Notes: a model not told the origin generated them from the letters alone. A stretch of 64,000 nucleotides of DNA from Pseudomonas sp. Q11 (GCF_024494355.1 NZ_JAKNQY010000031.1:1-64000); one strand, 5' to 3'; positions 43,966-52,512 are shown, counted from the first letter of the stretch. A program made the numbers and translations.

Positions 43966-44483
43966 GGTGATTCCTGAAGACTCTCGAGGTCGTCCGGTCT
44001 TCAGAGAGCCAGAAATAGTGGCGGCCGATCACTGTCCACTAGTGCGTCGGACGGGCACTCTATAGAGCACCGACTCACTAAAAAAAGCCTCAGATCCAAC
44101 ATAAAAAACAGTATCAGATTGCAGCCGTTTGGCTGATTTCGCTTTCTCGACTCACCGCAATTTCTCGGCCATACAGGGTTCTCCCGCGAGAAAACTACGC
44201 GCCTGAGTGGGAGCTAAAAGTCGGCCGCCACTGTGGCGGCCGACTTAATCTGCGCCCGCCGCCGGCCTCCCCCATCGCCCCGCCTCCTTAGCGCTACACT
44301 CACGTCATTGACGTACCACGCCACCGTTAGCAGGGAGCTCAACGTGCACCCAGGCAAAAGCAGACCCACGCCACCTATACAACACCAAGCAGACACTCCA
44401 CCCATCGTCCCAAGCGCCGCAATCCTGCCTTGTCTTGGCAACTCACCGATCTGCCCGATCAAGAGCCTTGACGGGAGGACCGC
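43966..44483. other. Intergenic region between two divergent signalling genes
   Basis: About 520 bases with no convincing gene. Both flanking genes are read outwards, so their promoters should be here. It holds a strong hairpin at 44218-44246. The part next to the c-di-GMP gene is AT-rich (around 44080-44130). Confidence 0.5.
44218..44246 (-). terminator. Strong isolated hairpin, terminator-like on the minus strand
   Basis: AAGTCGGCCGCCA at 44218-44230 pairs perfectly with TGGCGGCCGACTT at 44234-44246 around CTG. Read on the minus strand it is followed by TTTTAGC. No minus-strand gene precedes it. Confidence 0.5.
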
Positions 44484-46280
44484 GTGACCAACCTCATCAA
44501 AAAATATAAATGGCCCGCCTTATTGGCTGTCGCGCTTGCAGTGTTTTCGGCCTTGATATTCTTTTTAGTCAAGTCCTACACCTACGACTCCTCCACCTAT
44601 TTCGAATCCCGGGATTTCATCCGGCAACTCAAACAATCGGACGCCAACTGGAACGTCAAAATCCTGCGAAAAAAGATCGGCATCAATAACAATTTGTCGC
44701 TGACCCCGCCACCGGAAGCGGCCAGTCGATGGGAGCAATTGGAACAGCTCAACAATAGCGGCCCGCTGGCGGCCCTTTGGGCGTCCAGGCGCCAGGGCTA
44801 TGTGGATGCGGTGAAGAACAAAAGCCTGCTGGTGGAGCAGTTCCAGCAACACAACACCCGTCTACGCACCGCTCTGGATGCGTTGCCGCTTACCGAGGAC
44901 GAGATCCAGGCACAGCTCAAAGAGACGGACGCCGAAAGTCCGATGGATCGCCTGGCGGTTGCTTCCAGTATCCTGGATCTGACATTGACAACGCTTGAAT
45001 ACGCACTTTATGTCACCTCGGACAAGGCCCAGGAAGTACAGAGCCAGTTGGATGCACTGGAGCAATACATCGATCGCTTGCCTGTCTCCCACCGGCCGTC
45101 TTTCACCGCCCTGACACAACATGTCGAAGCCATCATCCAGGAACAACCGATCGTCAATGACTTCCTCGATCGAATCAGCGTTATCCCGGTCGCCCAAGAG
45201 CTCGACAGTATTAACGAGCTGTTGAACGAAACCCAACGCAGGACAGCCGCGACAGATCGCCAATATCATATTTACTTGGCCGTGTGTGCCGGCCTCATGG
45301 CCGTTTTGATGATCTACCTTGCCGCGCGGTTGGTTCGCAGCTCCGCGCTCATCACTCAGATTAACCATGAACTGCAATCCTCCAACGACCGGTTGGAGGA
45401 ACGGGTGGAGGATCGCACTCGCGAGTTGATACAGGCCGAACGCGAGCTGGTGGAGGCGGCGCGAATGGCCGGCATGGCCGAGATCGCCACCAACGTGTTG
45501 CATAACGTCGGGAACGTTCTCAACAGCGTGAATATTTCGGCGGACCTGGTAACCCGCAAACTGAAAAACAGCAAGACGCTCGGCCTCGGGAAGGCGGTGA
45601 AGATGATGAATGAGCATGCCGGGGACCTCGGCCAGTTCATCACGCTTGATGAAAAAGGCAAATTGCTGCCCCGTTATTTCAATGAACTGGTCGATTCCAT
45701 CAGTGCCGAACAAGGGCTGCTCATTGAAGAGTTGGCACAACTGACCAAGAGCATTGATCACATCAAGGAAATCGTCACCACCCAACAGACCTATGCCGGA
45801 GCCGCAAGATTGATTGAGCCGCTCAACGTCAGTGACCTGTTCGAAGATGCATTACGTATGAACTCGGGCGCACTGAGCCGGCATCATGTCACGGTCATCA
45901 AGGATTTCCAGGACGCCCCCACGATCCTGGGAGACAAGCACAGGTTGCTGTTGATCCTGATCAATCTGATCAGCAACGCCAAATTTGCAATGTCGAATGT
46001 TTCCGGGCATCCGCGGGAAATGACGCTGGGGATACGGATCGTCGCTCAGAGCACGTTATGCCTCAGCGTCAAGGATCGAGGCGAAGGCATCGCGCCCGAG
46101 CATCAAGCCCGTATCTTCAATCATGGTTTTACAACCCGCAAGAACGGCCACGGATTTGGCTTGCACAGCTGTGCTTTGGCTGCGGTTGAAATGAATGGCC
46201 GTCTCCACGCCCAGAGCGATGGGCCTGGTCAGGGAGCCCTGTTCACCTTGGAGATCCCATTGGAACTGGCCAATACCTGA
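44484..46280 (+). CDS. Membrane sensor histidine kinase (DAHL-type sensor)
   Basis: A 598-residue kinase. Membrane segments lie at about residues 10-30 and 262-283, enclosing an all-helical periplasmic sensor of about 230 residues that fits the DAHL domain. A short coiled-coil linker follows. The dimerisation helix carries a candidate phospho-acceptor H340 in NVLHNVGNVLNSV, and the ATPase domain has N498 in LISNAKFAM, DRGEGIA and GHGFGLHSCALA. GTG 44484 is used, with GGGAGG five bases upstream. No response regulator is adjacent, so its partner is elsewhere. Confidence 0.88.
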   Translation: MTNLIKKYKWPALLAVALAVFSALIFFLVKSYTYDSSTYFESRDFIRQLKQSDANWNVKILRKKIGINNNLSLTPPPEAASRWEQLEQLNNSGPLAALWASRRQGYVDAVKNKSLLVEQFQQHNTRLRTALDALPLTEDEIQAQLKETDAESPMDRLAVASSILDLTLTTLEYALYVTSDKAQEVQSQLDALEQYIDRLPVSHRPSFTALTQHVEAIIQEQPIVNDFLDRISVIPVAQELDSINELLNETQRRTAATDRQYHIYLAVCAGLMAVLMIYLAARLVRSSALITQINHELQSSNDRLEERVEDRTRELIQAERELVEAARMAGMAEIATNVLHNVGNVLNSVNISADLVTRKLKNSKTLGLGKAVKMMNEHAGDLGQFITLDEKGKLLPRYFNELVDSISAEQGLLIEELAQLTKSIDHIKEIVTTQQTYAGAARLIEPLNVSDLFEDALRMNSGALSRHHVTVIKDFQDAPTILGDKHRLLLILINLISNAKFAMSNVSGHPREMTLGIRIVAQSTLCLSVKDRGEGIAPEHQARIFNHGFTTRKNGHGFGLHSCALAAVEMNGRLHAQSDGPGQGALFTLEIPLELANT

Positions 46281-46373
46281 ACCACTGCGGCGAGTTGGCT
46301 GCCTGCGCAGCATCCTTCTGGGTTACGCACAATGCAGCCAACCCTGCCCAGCGAACACGACCTTCTGGCGGCG

Positions 46374-46565
46374 CTATTTGGTGTTAACCGACCGCTCGCT
46401 TCGGTTCCTGCGCACCGGTAACGCCGCTGCGTAAGCCAGCGCTTCCTCACGGGAAGCAAAGGAGCCTAGCCGGTCCACCTGGGTGCAGACCCGCCATGGA
46501 CCGCTGTTCACACTGAGTACGTCATAACCGTTGATGTGTACTTTCGTTAGCATCGCAGCACTCAT
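46374..46565 (-). CDS. Small hypothetical protein, DUF2188-like
   Basis: A 63-residue protein: ING-YDVLSVNSGPWRVCTQ, then SFASREEALAYAAALPVR. The strand-strand-helix pattern recalls DUF2188 (a Trp-containing strand followed by a helix entered by an Ala-rich repeat), but I hold this loosely. ATG 46565 is well supported by GGAGG five bases upstream; the longer frame to 46784 has no such support and overlaps the deacetylase gene. Confidence 0.65.
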   Translation of the reverse strand: MSAAMLTKVHINGYDVLSVNSGPWRVCTQVDRLGSFASREEALAYAAALPVRRNRSERSVNTK

Positions 46566-46668
46566 AGTTACCTCCTGCCAGATAAACCTAAGGTACGCCC
46601 TTACCTTACACTCAGTTGGCACCCGGGCATCAACCGGGCGTCGCAATTTCCAAGGAGCGGCATACCCC

Positions 46669-47568
46669 TCACGGTGGGCTCGAACCCCATAGTCTGTTCC
46701 ACAACCCAGGCAGTTGCACCGGCTCGGTGCCGTCTTTGACAGTGCGAGCCAGCGTTGCTCGCTCAAGCGCCTGACGGTCGTCATAAAATGGCTTGGTGTC
46801 GGTCTTCACCCCGGTAGCCTGGGCAGCGTCGATCAGAATCTGCAGGTACTCCCGGGCGTGTCGTGCGGTGTAGCGATTGAGGTCATGAAAGGTCACCACC
46901 ACTGGGATGACCCCGTCAACGGCAGGTATCTGCCCGACGGCGATACGTTCGCGCACTTCGCTGAGCTGACGCATGAGGTTGATTCGCCGTCTCGGACTGG
47001 CCGTGATACCCCAGACTTTGCCGTCGTTGGCGCTCAGATCGGTGAGCAACATGTGCAGGCCATGGCGCCGGTAGGCCGCGAAGGTGCGGGTGTCGAAGCT
47101 CCAGAACGGCGGCCTCACCAGGCTGGGAGCTGCTCCCGTGATGGCCGCAATGTCGGCGCGCCCCTTGAGCAGCGACTGCTCCAGTTCATCAGGGCTGAGG
47201 AACCGGTGGTTGCTGTGCCCGGAGGTCGCGGTATGAAAGCCCAGCACATGCCCTTCCTGCTGTTCACGACGCATCACCGAACGCCCGATATCGCTGCCAC
47301 CGGCCCGCGACGCTCGAGTCTGCACGAAAAATATCGCCTTGATCCCCGGCTGCACCGGATTCTGCGCCAGGGCATCGAGCACGCCCATACTCGGGTTCCA
47401 GAAAGATGATGCGCTGGGGCCGTCATCGAACGTCAGCAGAAAGCGGATCGGCGGTTGCGTACGAAGGCGTTGTTCGGTCTGCGCAGTCAGTTCGATGGGC
47501 GCGCCAATGCACCCCAGCAAACCGCTGGCAAGGGCTACGAGAGACAGCACCCTGGCGATAATTTTCAT
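46669..47568 (-). CDS. Polysaccharide deacetylase family lipoprotein
   Basis: A 299-residue NodB-fold (CE4) protein. A lipoprotein signal peptide ends in the lipobox LLGC (C20), so it is lipid-anchored. Metal and catalytic motifs are TFDDGP (residues 46-51), the HTATSGHSNHRF block with the two zinc His, and RPPFWSFDTRTF. It should remove N-acetyl groups from a periplasmic or surface polysaccharide. It stands alone between two small genes with no exopolysaccharide operon beside it. Confidence 0.88.
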   Translation of the reverse strand: MKIIARVLSLVALASGLLGCIGAPIELTAQTEQRLRTQPPIRFLLTFDDGPSASSFWNPSMGVLDALAQNPVQPGIKAIFFVQTRASRAGGSDIGRSVMRREQQEGHVLGFHTATSGHSNHRFLSPDELEQSLLKGRADIAAITGAAPSLVRPPFWSFDTRTFAAYRRHGLHMLLTDLSANDGKVWGITASPRRRINLMRQLSEVRERIAVGQIPAVDGVIPVVVTFHDLNRYTARHAREYLQILIDAAQATGVKTDTKPFYDDRQALERATLARTVKDGTEPVQLPGLWNRLWGSSPP

Positions 47569-47776
47569 TGTGTGCCTTTTATGGTGATCGCACTGACTCG
47601 CCTACGATCCATGGCCCTTGGTGCCCAAGCCCAGCTTGGAGAAGGTTAACCGGGTTTGGTTCCCGGCCGCGAGCCTCGCCGCTGCCCCTCCCAGGATTTT
47701 TTGACCGTCTGGAGATCCGATGGAATTTTCCGCACGCCTCTGCATCCATCCGTATAGAACTAATTAGGGAGGATTT

Positions 47777-48031
47777 ATGGGCGGGCCATCGCTTTACATC
47801 ATCGAATACATGCTCCATGGCGAGCCCAAGTCATTCATCATTCGTGCCGAAGTGATGAACAACTCCGAAGCCTGGCATTGGGCCAGTTGCGACGCGGGTG
47901 TCGGGCGCATCCCTAAATTCGGGAGGGAAAAGGTCAAGCGGGTTTCAAAACCACTGGCAGAAAAATACGGGATTACCGATGTGCGCTGGCGAGCCAGCGT
48001 CGCGCCGGCCTGGATAAAGGAGTCGGGCTGA
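47777..48031 (+). CDS. Small protein, DUF6555-like
   Basis: An 84-residue protein with IIEYMLHGEPKSFIIRAEVM, AWHWASCDAGVGRIPKFGR and GITDVRWR. The pattern is that of a small family widespread in pseudomonads (DUF6555, by recollection). Function unknown. GGAGG at 47768-47772 supports ATG 47777, and a terminator follows the stop, so it is probably a single-gene transcript. Confidence 0.75.
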   Translation: MGGPSLYIIEYMLHGEPKSFIIRAEVMNNSEAWHWASCDAGVGRIPKFGREKVKRVSKPLAEKYGITDVRWRASVAPAWIKESG

Positions 48032-48045
48032 GCCAGCCCCTCTTC

Positions 48046-48079
48046 GGCGCACCGGCCGTCCGGCCGGGCGCCGTTTTCC
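48046..48079 (+). terminator. Terminator after the DUF6555-like gene
   Basis: GGCGC-A-CCGGCC at 48046-48057 pairs with GGCCGG-GCGCC at 48062-48072 with one bulged A, and GTTTTCC follows. Confidence 0.75.
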
Positions 48080-48177
48080 TCGTCAGACCCGAAATAACTC
48101 AACTACGCTTAATTATCGGTACAACCCGCTTCTGGCGGGCTTTGTGCTGCCTCATCCACTCTGAATGGAGGTGTGAC

Positions 48178-48408
48178 ATGTCTGAAAAAGAGTCCATCAC
48201 CACTGTGCTCACTTTGCTGGAATCGCGTCAGGCGCGATTGGCGGCAGCCTGCAAGGAAATCGCTGACTGGGTCGACCACCAGGGCGGGCACCCTACCGCC
48301 GTGCGGATCCGGGACCGCCTTAATGACATCGAAAAAGACGCCCCCTCTATCCAGAGTGCGTTGACGTCCCTCAAGCCCGCCGAGCGGCCATTGCCCAAGT
48401 TCCGCTAA
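48178..48408 (+). CDS. Small helical hypothetical protein
   Basis: A 76-residue, probably all-helical protein: TVLTLLESRQARLAAACKEI, then VRIRDRLNDIEKDAP. I do not recognise the family. ATG 48178 is preceded by GGAGG at the right distance, and codon use is typical of the genome, so it is likely real. It lies in a run of small genes between the deacetylase and the NUDIX gene. Confidence 0.6.
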   Translation: MSEKESITTVLTLLESRQARLAAACKEIADWVDHQGGHPTAVRIRDRLNDIEKDAPSIQSALTSLKPAERPLPKFR

Positions 48409-48530
48409 CGCACTGCGCTGCACAGGTTCTTCCCAAAGCTCTACCGGTTGGAAAACCGATGGAACGCCAGCGTTCTTTGCGCCTCGATATTGATATGTAT
48501 CGGAGTGAAGCCGCCAAAAGGAGAACCACC

Positions 48531-48956
48531 ATGAACGCCAGAATCCTGCTGCTGATTGCCTGTGCCAGCCCTGCCGCCGCCATGGCGCAAGGCTGTGATG
48601 TCATTACGCGGTCCCAGAGCCAAGCGATACCGAAGGTCGAAACCCATAGTTGTTACGAATACAGAGGCGTGCCAGCCGAGGCGATTGGCTGGTCGTGCAG
48701 CAACGAAAGCAAAGGTGCACTGAGCACTGAAAAGAACCAGGTCGAACGTTGCGCCCAAGACTATGTAGCGACATGCCAGGCCCGGCTGACTCAGGAAGCG
48801 CTGGCCAATCCGCACTCAACCAGCAAGGACCGTAGCGGCGAGTCAGCCAACATCCCTGACGATGCGCAAGTCACCCGGTACTACTACAACACCGAGCAAT
48901 TGGCGCAAGCACAGAAAGATTGCGAAACCACCGGTGGACGCTGGAAAAACCAGTGA
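48531..48956 (+). CDS. Small exported hypothetical protein
   Basis: A 141-residue protein with a signal peptide of about 20 residues ending AAAMA-Q, so probably periplasmic. The mature part has five Cys (in QGCDV, HSCYEY, GWSCSN, ERCAQD, ATCQAR) plus one near the end (KDCETTG), which suggests disulfides. AAAGGAG lies eight bases before ATG 48531. I do not recognise the family. Confidence 0.7.
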   Translation: MNARILLLIACASPAAAMAQGCDVITRSQSQAIPKVETHSCYEYRGVPAEAIGWSCSNESKGALSTEKNQVERCAQDYVATCQARLTQEALANPHSTSKDRSGESANIPDDAQVTRYYYNTEQLAQAQKDCETTGGRWKNQ

Positions 48957-48971
48957 ATGAAAGGCCCTGTC

Positions 48972-49199
48972 CTAGCCTTTGCTGTGCTCTGGCGACGACG
49001 GGCCCTCCTTCACACCGCGAGGGCCGGCCACGCCCCAGATGACCAGGCCTACCACAGGCAAGATGATCAACAGCAGCGCCCAGCCTGCCTTGGTCCCGAC
49101 CGTCTTGTCACTGCGAAAGACACTGATGATCGCCCACAAATCCACAAGCAGCAAAAGCACCACAACGCCGATCCAGAAATAACTGACTAATTCAGACAT
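48972..49199 (-). CDS. PLD nuclease N-terminal domain-type small membrane protein
   Basis: A 75-residue protein with two membrane helices (about residues 6-28 and 38-58) and the VDLWAIISVFRSDKTVGTKA pattern, then LLIILPVVGLVIWGVAGPRG. This is the small domain found at the N-terminus of cardiolipin-synthase-type phospholipases D and also alone as a short membrane protein. Function of the stand-alone form is unknown. It converges with the preceding exported protein gene. Confidence 0.8.
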   Translation of the reverse strand: MSELVSYFWIGVVVLLLLVDLWAIISVFRSDKTVGTKAGWALLLIILPVVGLVIWGVAGPRGVKEGPSSPEHSKG

Positions 49200-49291
49200 G
49201 GCCCAATCCTCTTAAGGTCTATGGTTTAGGCACACCCCCTGACGGTCCGTTCAAAGAATCTGCCATCGCTTCCCCACGCCCGACCTGTCGT

Positions 49292-49477
49292 CTATCCCCG
49301 CTCATTCAGATAGGCGACCCACCGTTCGTAAGCGTCGTGCTGGCGCTGGACGGCCTGCTCCCAAATCACCCCGCTCGTTTGATGTGCGTCGATGAGCGCC
49401 ATCATTTCTGACGTGGTCGCGTCCAGTTCCACAAGCAGCTCGTGGGATTTGATTTTGAAGTCTTCAACCGTGGTCAT
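49292..49477 (-). CDS. Small helical hypothetical protein
   Basis: A 61-residue acidic, helical protein: MTTVEDFKIKSHELLVELDA, then WEQAVQRQHDAYERWVAYL. I do not recognise it. The ribosome binding site (AGTGAGA) is modest, but codon use and amino-acid composition look like a real gene. Confidence 0.55.
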   Translation of the reverse strand: MTTVEDFKIKSHELLVELDATTSEMMALIDAHQTSGVIWEQAVQRQHDAYERWVAYLNERG

Positions 49478-49747
49478 GTCTTCTCACTTCCCCTCTACCC
49501 GAGGTTGGCTATCCACCCAACATGGATACGTTTTTTCCAAGCTGATTCAGTCGAGGCGATGATCGGTTTAATGCCCAGTCCTGACAGATAGCGAGTGCGG
49601 GCTTGAAATGAAGTTCAGTCTTTCGCCGATTACTGCGGTCGTACAGAGAGGCCCCCGATAAATCTGGAGTGGACAGTCCGTATGACATCGGGCTCAAATA
49701 TTGCAGTTATATTTCATATTAATGACAGTCACTGATTGAGCAAGGCC

Positions 49748-50110
49748 ATGAAAATTCGAGCGACCGTCATCTGTGAGGAAGATCGCCACATCTTGCTCGT
49801 GCGCAAGCCAAACAGCCGATGGGCACTGCCTGGAGGCACAGTGGAGCGCGGCGAAACCCATGCCGGGGCGGCGCTACGCGAGTTGGCAGAAGAAACCGGG
49901 CTGGACGCGCATAACCTGCTTTATCTGATGCGCATCAGCGACGGCGAAACCGAACACCACGTATTCGAAGCCTCGGTCACCGACTCAAAGACGGCCAGGC
50001 CACAGAATGAAATCAGCGACTGCCTCTGGCATCCGCTGGACGCTATCGCGCAACTGCAAATGAAAAAGGGAACCCGGGAAATTCTCGAGGCATTTCGGCG
50101 CAGGCTGTGA
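49748..50110 (+). CDS. NUDIX hydrolase
   Basis: A 120-residue single-domain NUDIX protein that would hydrolyse a nucleoside diphosphate linked to another group. The complete NUDIX box is seen in two parts, GGTVERGETHAGAALRE and LAEETGLD. ATG 49748 is preceded by AAGG at a short distance; TTG 49736 in the same frame is the alternative. Substrate cannot be told from the sequence. The tRNA-Leu gene lies downstream on the other strand. Confidence 0.88.
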   Translation: MKIRATVICEEDRHILLVRKPNSRWALPGGTVERGETHAGAALRELAEETGLDAHNLLYLMRISDGETEHHVFEASVTDSKTARPQNEISDCLWHPLDAIAQLQMKKGTREILEAFRRRL

Positions 50111-50152
50111 GCACAGCTTGGATAAGGGGGGTTTCACGGAGCAGAAACAAAC

Positions 50153-50186
50153 AAGGGTTTGCATTAGCTTTCGCTCGCAAACCCTT
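50153..50186 (-). terminator. Terminator of tRNA-Leu
   Basis: AAGGGTTTGC at 50153-50162 pairs perfectly with GCAAACCCTT at 50177-50186. On the minus strand it is followed by GTTTGTTT. It lies ten bases past the tRNA. Confidence 0.8.
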
Positions 50187-50195
50187 GATTTTAGA

Positions 50196-50282
50196 TGGTG
50201 CCCGAAGCCGGAATCGAACCGGCACGCCCTTACGAGCGGGGGATTTTAAGTCCCATGCGTCTACCAGTTTCGCCATTCGGGC
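50196..50282 (-). tRNA. tRNA-Leu (anticodon TAA)
   Basis: 87 bases with encoded CCA. The acceptor GCCCGAA pairs with TTCGGGC; the anticodon loop CTTAAAA gives TAA; a long variable arm (CGCTCGTAAGGGCG) is present, as expected for leucine tRNA. Confidence 0.95.
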
Positions 50283-50433
50283 GGTAGCGCGGTCAACCTT
50301 ATGGACATCAGCGTGGAGCAGATGTGCCAGTCAAGGCTGGTGCAGCAAGAGGGGGAATATATACATCCCTTCCCGGCGAAGCAAGGTCGCCTCTGTCCTT
50401 TTCAAGACAAAAAGCTGTCGCTGCTTCGAAAAT

Positions 50434-50467
50434 AAAAAAGCTCCGTAAATCATGGATCTACGGAGCT
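50434..50467 (-). terminator. Terminator of tRNA-Cys
   Basis: AGCTCCGTA at 50439-50447 pairs with TACGGAGCT at 50459-50467. On the minus strand a run of T follows. It separates tRNA-Cys from tRNA-Leu, so the two are probably separate transcripts. Confidence 0.85.
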
Positions 50468-50476
50468 GTTTTAAAG

Positions 50477-50550
50477 TGGAGGCCGAAGTCGGAATCGAAC
50501 CGGCGTAGGTGGATTTGCAATCCACTGCATAACCATTTTGCTATTCGGCC
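50477..50550 (-). tRNA. tRNA-Cys (anticodon GCA)
   Basis: 74 bases with encoded CCA and the U73 discriminator usual for cysteine tRNA. The acceptor GGCCGAA pairs with TTCGGCC; the anticodon loop TTGCAAA gives GCA. Confidence 0.95.
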
Positions 50551-50928
50551 TCAAGACGTTTGATGCAAGAACGCTACATCAACCGCGTACAAACCTGATC
50601 AGGAAACAAGATGCTTACGAAGCTCTATCTCCTTGAAAACATTGAGATTTTTTACGTCCCAGCGCGTTCGATGGGCGCAATTATGTACTCATTTGCCTAG
50701 GCTGACAACCCCTTGATTTCAAAAAAAATTCGTCCAACGGCCAGCTTCCGCCAGACAGTCACATTGCTGTACGAAGGCTTCTGGGGGCTGCTTCGCCCCC
50801 CAGCGGGAGCAAGCTCCCTCGCCACGGAACTTCAGGGATCCTGGAGACAGTCGCAGCCCTGCCCCATTTATGGGTAACATACCGGCCGTCCCCGCAGCCA
50901 CCTGCGCCCTGCCAAATAAGCCCATTTC
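50551..50928. other. Intergenic region upstream of tRNA-Cys and the TSUP gene
   Basis: No gene is visible. The left 150 bases, AT-rich, should hold the tRNA-Cys promoter. The right part contains a GGGGGC/GCCCCC hairpin (50783-50800) and one REP sequence at 50801-50826. Neither a tRNA-Gly nor a pgsA gene is present next to tRNA-Cys. Confidence 0.6.
50783..50826. repeat. Hairpin and REP sequence
   Basis: GGGGGC at 50783-50788 pairs with GCCCCC at 50795-50800. It is followed directly by a REP of the second type in this genome, CAGCGGGAGCAAGCTCCC then TCGCCACGG (50801-50826). Confidence 0.75.
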
Positions 50929-51708
50929 ATGCCCTTCGAACTCAGCGTTGACCTTACCACCCTCGCTATCCTGATTGTCGTCGCCTTCATTGCCGGTTTC
51001 ATCGATGCCATTGCCGGCGGAGGTGGCTTGTTGACCACCCCGGCTCTGCTGACCGCCGGGTTACCGCCTCATTTGGTCCTGGGCACCAACAAGCTCAGCT
51101 CGACCTTCGGCTCGGCCACGGCCAGTTTCACGTTCTACAAGCGCAAGCTGTTCCATCCAAGGCAGTGGACCCATGCCCTCGTCGGCACGCTGGTCGGTGC
51201 CTTGGCCGGCGCAATCGTTGCCCATTACCTGCCTGCCGAGTGGCTGAACAAAATGCTGCCGGTGATCGTCTTCGCCTGTGGCCTGTACCTGTTGTTCGGT
51301 GGCACGCCCAAGGCGCCGCTGGACAGTGATGCGCCGATCAGCAAGACCTGGCAAGCGCCCCAGGGTTTCAGCCTGGGCTTCTACGACGGCGTGGCCGGCC
51401 CTGGCACGGGTGCGTTCTGGACCGTCAGCAGCCTGCTGCTCTACCCGATCGATCTGGTCAAGGCCAGCGGTGTGGCGCGCAGCATGAATTTCGTCAGCAA
51501 CATCGCGGCCCTGTCGGTGTTTATTTTTTCGGGGCAAGTGGATTGGATCATCGGCCTGAGCATGGGGCTGTCGGTGATGGTAGGGGCATTCTTCGGCGCG
51601 CGCACCGCCATCAGCGGCGGCGCGAAATTCATCCGCCCGGTATTCATCACCGTGGTGCTGGGCTTGACCGTGCGTCTAGCCTGGCAGCACTGGTTCAGCG
51701 TGGCCTAA
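50929..51708 (+). CDS. TSUP (TauE/SafE) family transporter
   Basis: A 259-residue inner-membrane protein with about eight membrane segments. TSUP signs are AFIAGFIDAIAGGGGLLTTP near the N-terminus with LVLGTNKLSSTFGS, and the second repeat GFYDGVAGPGTGAF. Members export sulfite, sulfoacetate or related anions; the substrate here is unknown. Its last 33 bases overlap the end of the convergent nudC gene. Confidence 0.9.
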   Translation: MPFELSVDLTTLAILIVVAFIAGFIDAIAGGGGLLTTPALLTAGLPPHLVLGTNKLSSTFGSATASFTFYKRKLFHPRQWTHALVGTLVGALAGAIVAHYLPAEWLNKMLPVIVFACGLYLLFGGTPKAPLDSDAPISKTWQAPQGFSLGFYDGVAGPGTGAFWTVSSLLLYPIDLVKASGVARSMNFVSNIAALSVFIFSGQVDWIIGLSMGLSVMVGAFFGARTAISGGAKFIRPVFITVVLGLTVRLAWQHWFSVA

Positions 51709-52506
51709 GCGCCGCGCCACATAGAGGTCGATCAGGTAGCGGGCGATGGAACGCGAGGCCGGCAGCGGCGGCAGGTCGTGTACGTTGAACCACTGGGCAT
51801 CTTCGATTTCATCTTCCTGCCTGACGATATCGCCACCGGCGTATTCGGCGTGGAAGCCCAGCATCATCGAATGGGGAAACGGCCAGCACTGACTGCCGAC
51901 ATACTGAATGTTCTTCACCTCGATGCTGACTTCTTCACGCACTTCGCGAATCAGGCAATCTTCGGCCGACTCACCTGGCTCGGCGAACCCGGCCAGCGTG
52001 CTGTAGACACCGGTGACGAAGCGAGGCGAACGGGCCAGCAGCACTTCATCGCCACGGGTGATCAGCACGATCATGCTCGGCGAAATCCGCGGGTAATGCC
52101 GCAAGTCACAGGCATCGCAATACATGGCCCGCTCCCGCGCAATCTGGCTCATGCGCTTGCCACAGCTGCCGCAGAAGCGATACTCCCGAGCCCAGGTGCC
52201 GATCTGCGCGGCATAGCCCAGGACCTTGTACAGCGTGTGGTCATCCTCGAGCATGAAGGCCCGCAGGCCCTTCCAGTTGCAGCCAGGGATGTCTTGAGAG
52301 CTGTGCAGTTCCAGCAGATAGACCGGCTCGCCATCCAGGTGGCCAATGCCATGCTCGGCGAGGATTGACAGGTCCTGGCGCTTGAGCCAGTCGCGGGGAA
52401 ACAGCGCGCCGTTGTCATCGAACAGAAAGCCTTCCGGGCTGCGGGCCACGGCCCAGCCCCCGGGGAGATCGGTATCGAGTACTGCGGTGGTCCAGCGTGA
52501 AATCAT
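51676..52506 (-). CDS. nudC: NAD(+) diphosphatase NudC
   Basis: A 276-residue NUDIX enzyme that splits NADH to NMNH and AMP, and in E. coli also removes NAD caps from RNA. The zinc ribbon CGSCGK...YCDAC with RHYPRISPSMI is present in the middle. The NUDIX box reads GFAEPGESAEDCLIREVREE, and the NudC-specific SQCWPFPHSMM lies after it. Start ATG 52506 is six bases after the crotonase stop, so the two genes are probably cotranscribed. Confidence 0.93.
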   Translation of the reverse strand: MISRWTTAVLDTDLPGGWAVARSPEGFLFDDNGALFPRDWLKRQDLSILAEHGIGHLDGEPVYLLELHSSQDIPGCNWKGLRAFMLEDDHTLYKVLGYAAQIGTWAREYRFCGSCGKRMSQIARERAMYCDACDLRHYPRISPSMIVLITRGDEVLLARSPRFVTGVYSTLAGFAEPGESAEDCLIREVREEVSIEVKNIQYVGSQCWPFPHSMMLGFHAEYAGGDIVRQEDEIEDAQWFNVHDLPPLPASRSIARYLIDLYVARRLGHAEPVLPG

Positions 52507-52512
52507 GATCAG

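Noticed and set aside
44214..44462. 82-codon minus-strand frame upstream of the kinase gene
   Set aside because: It ends inside the strong hairpin, has no good ribosome binding site and an unlikely Arg/Gly-rich tail.
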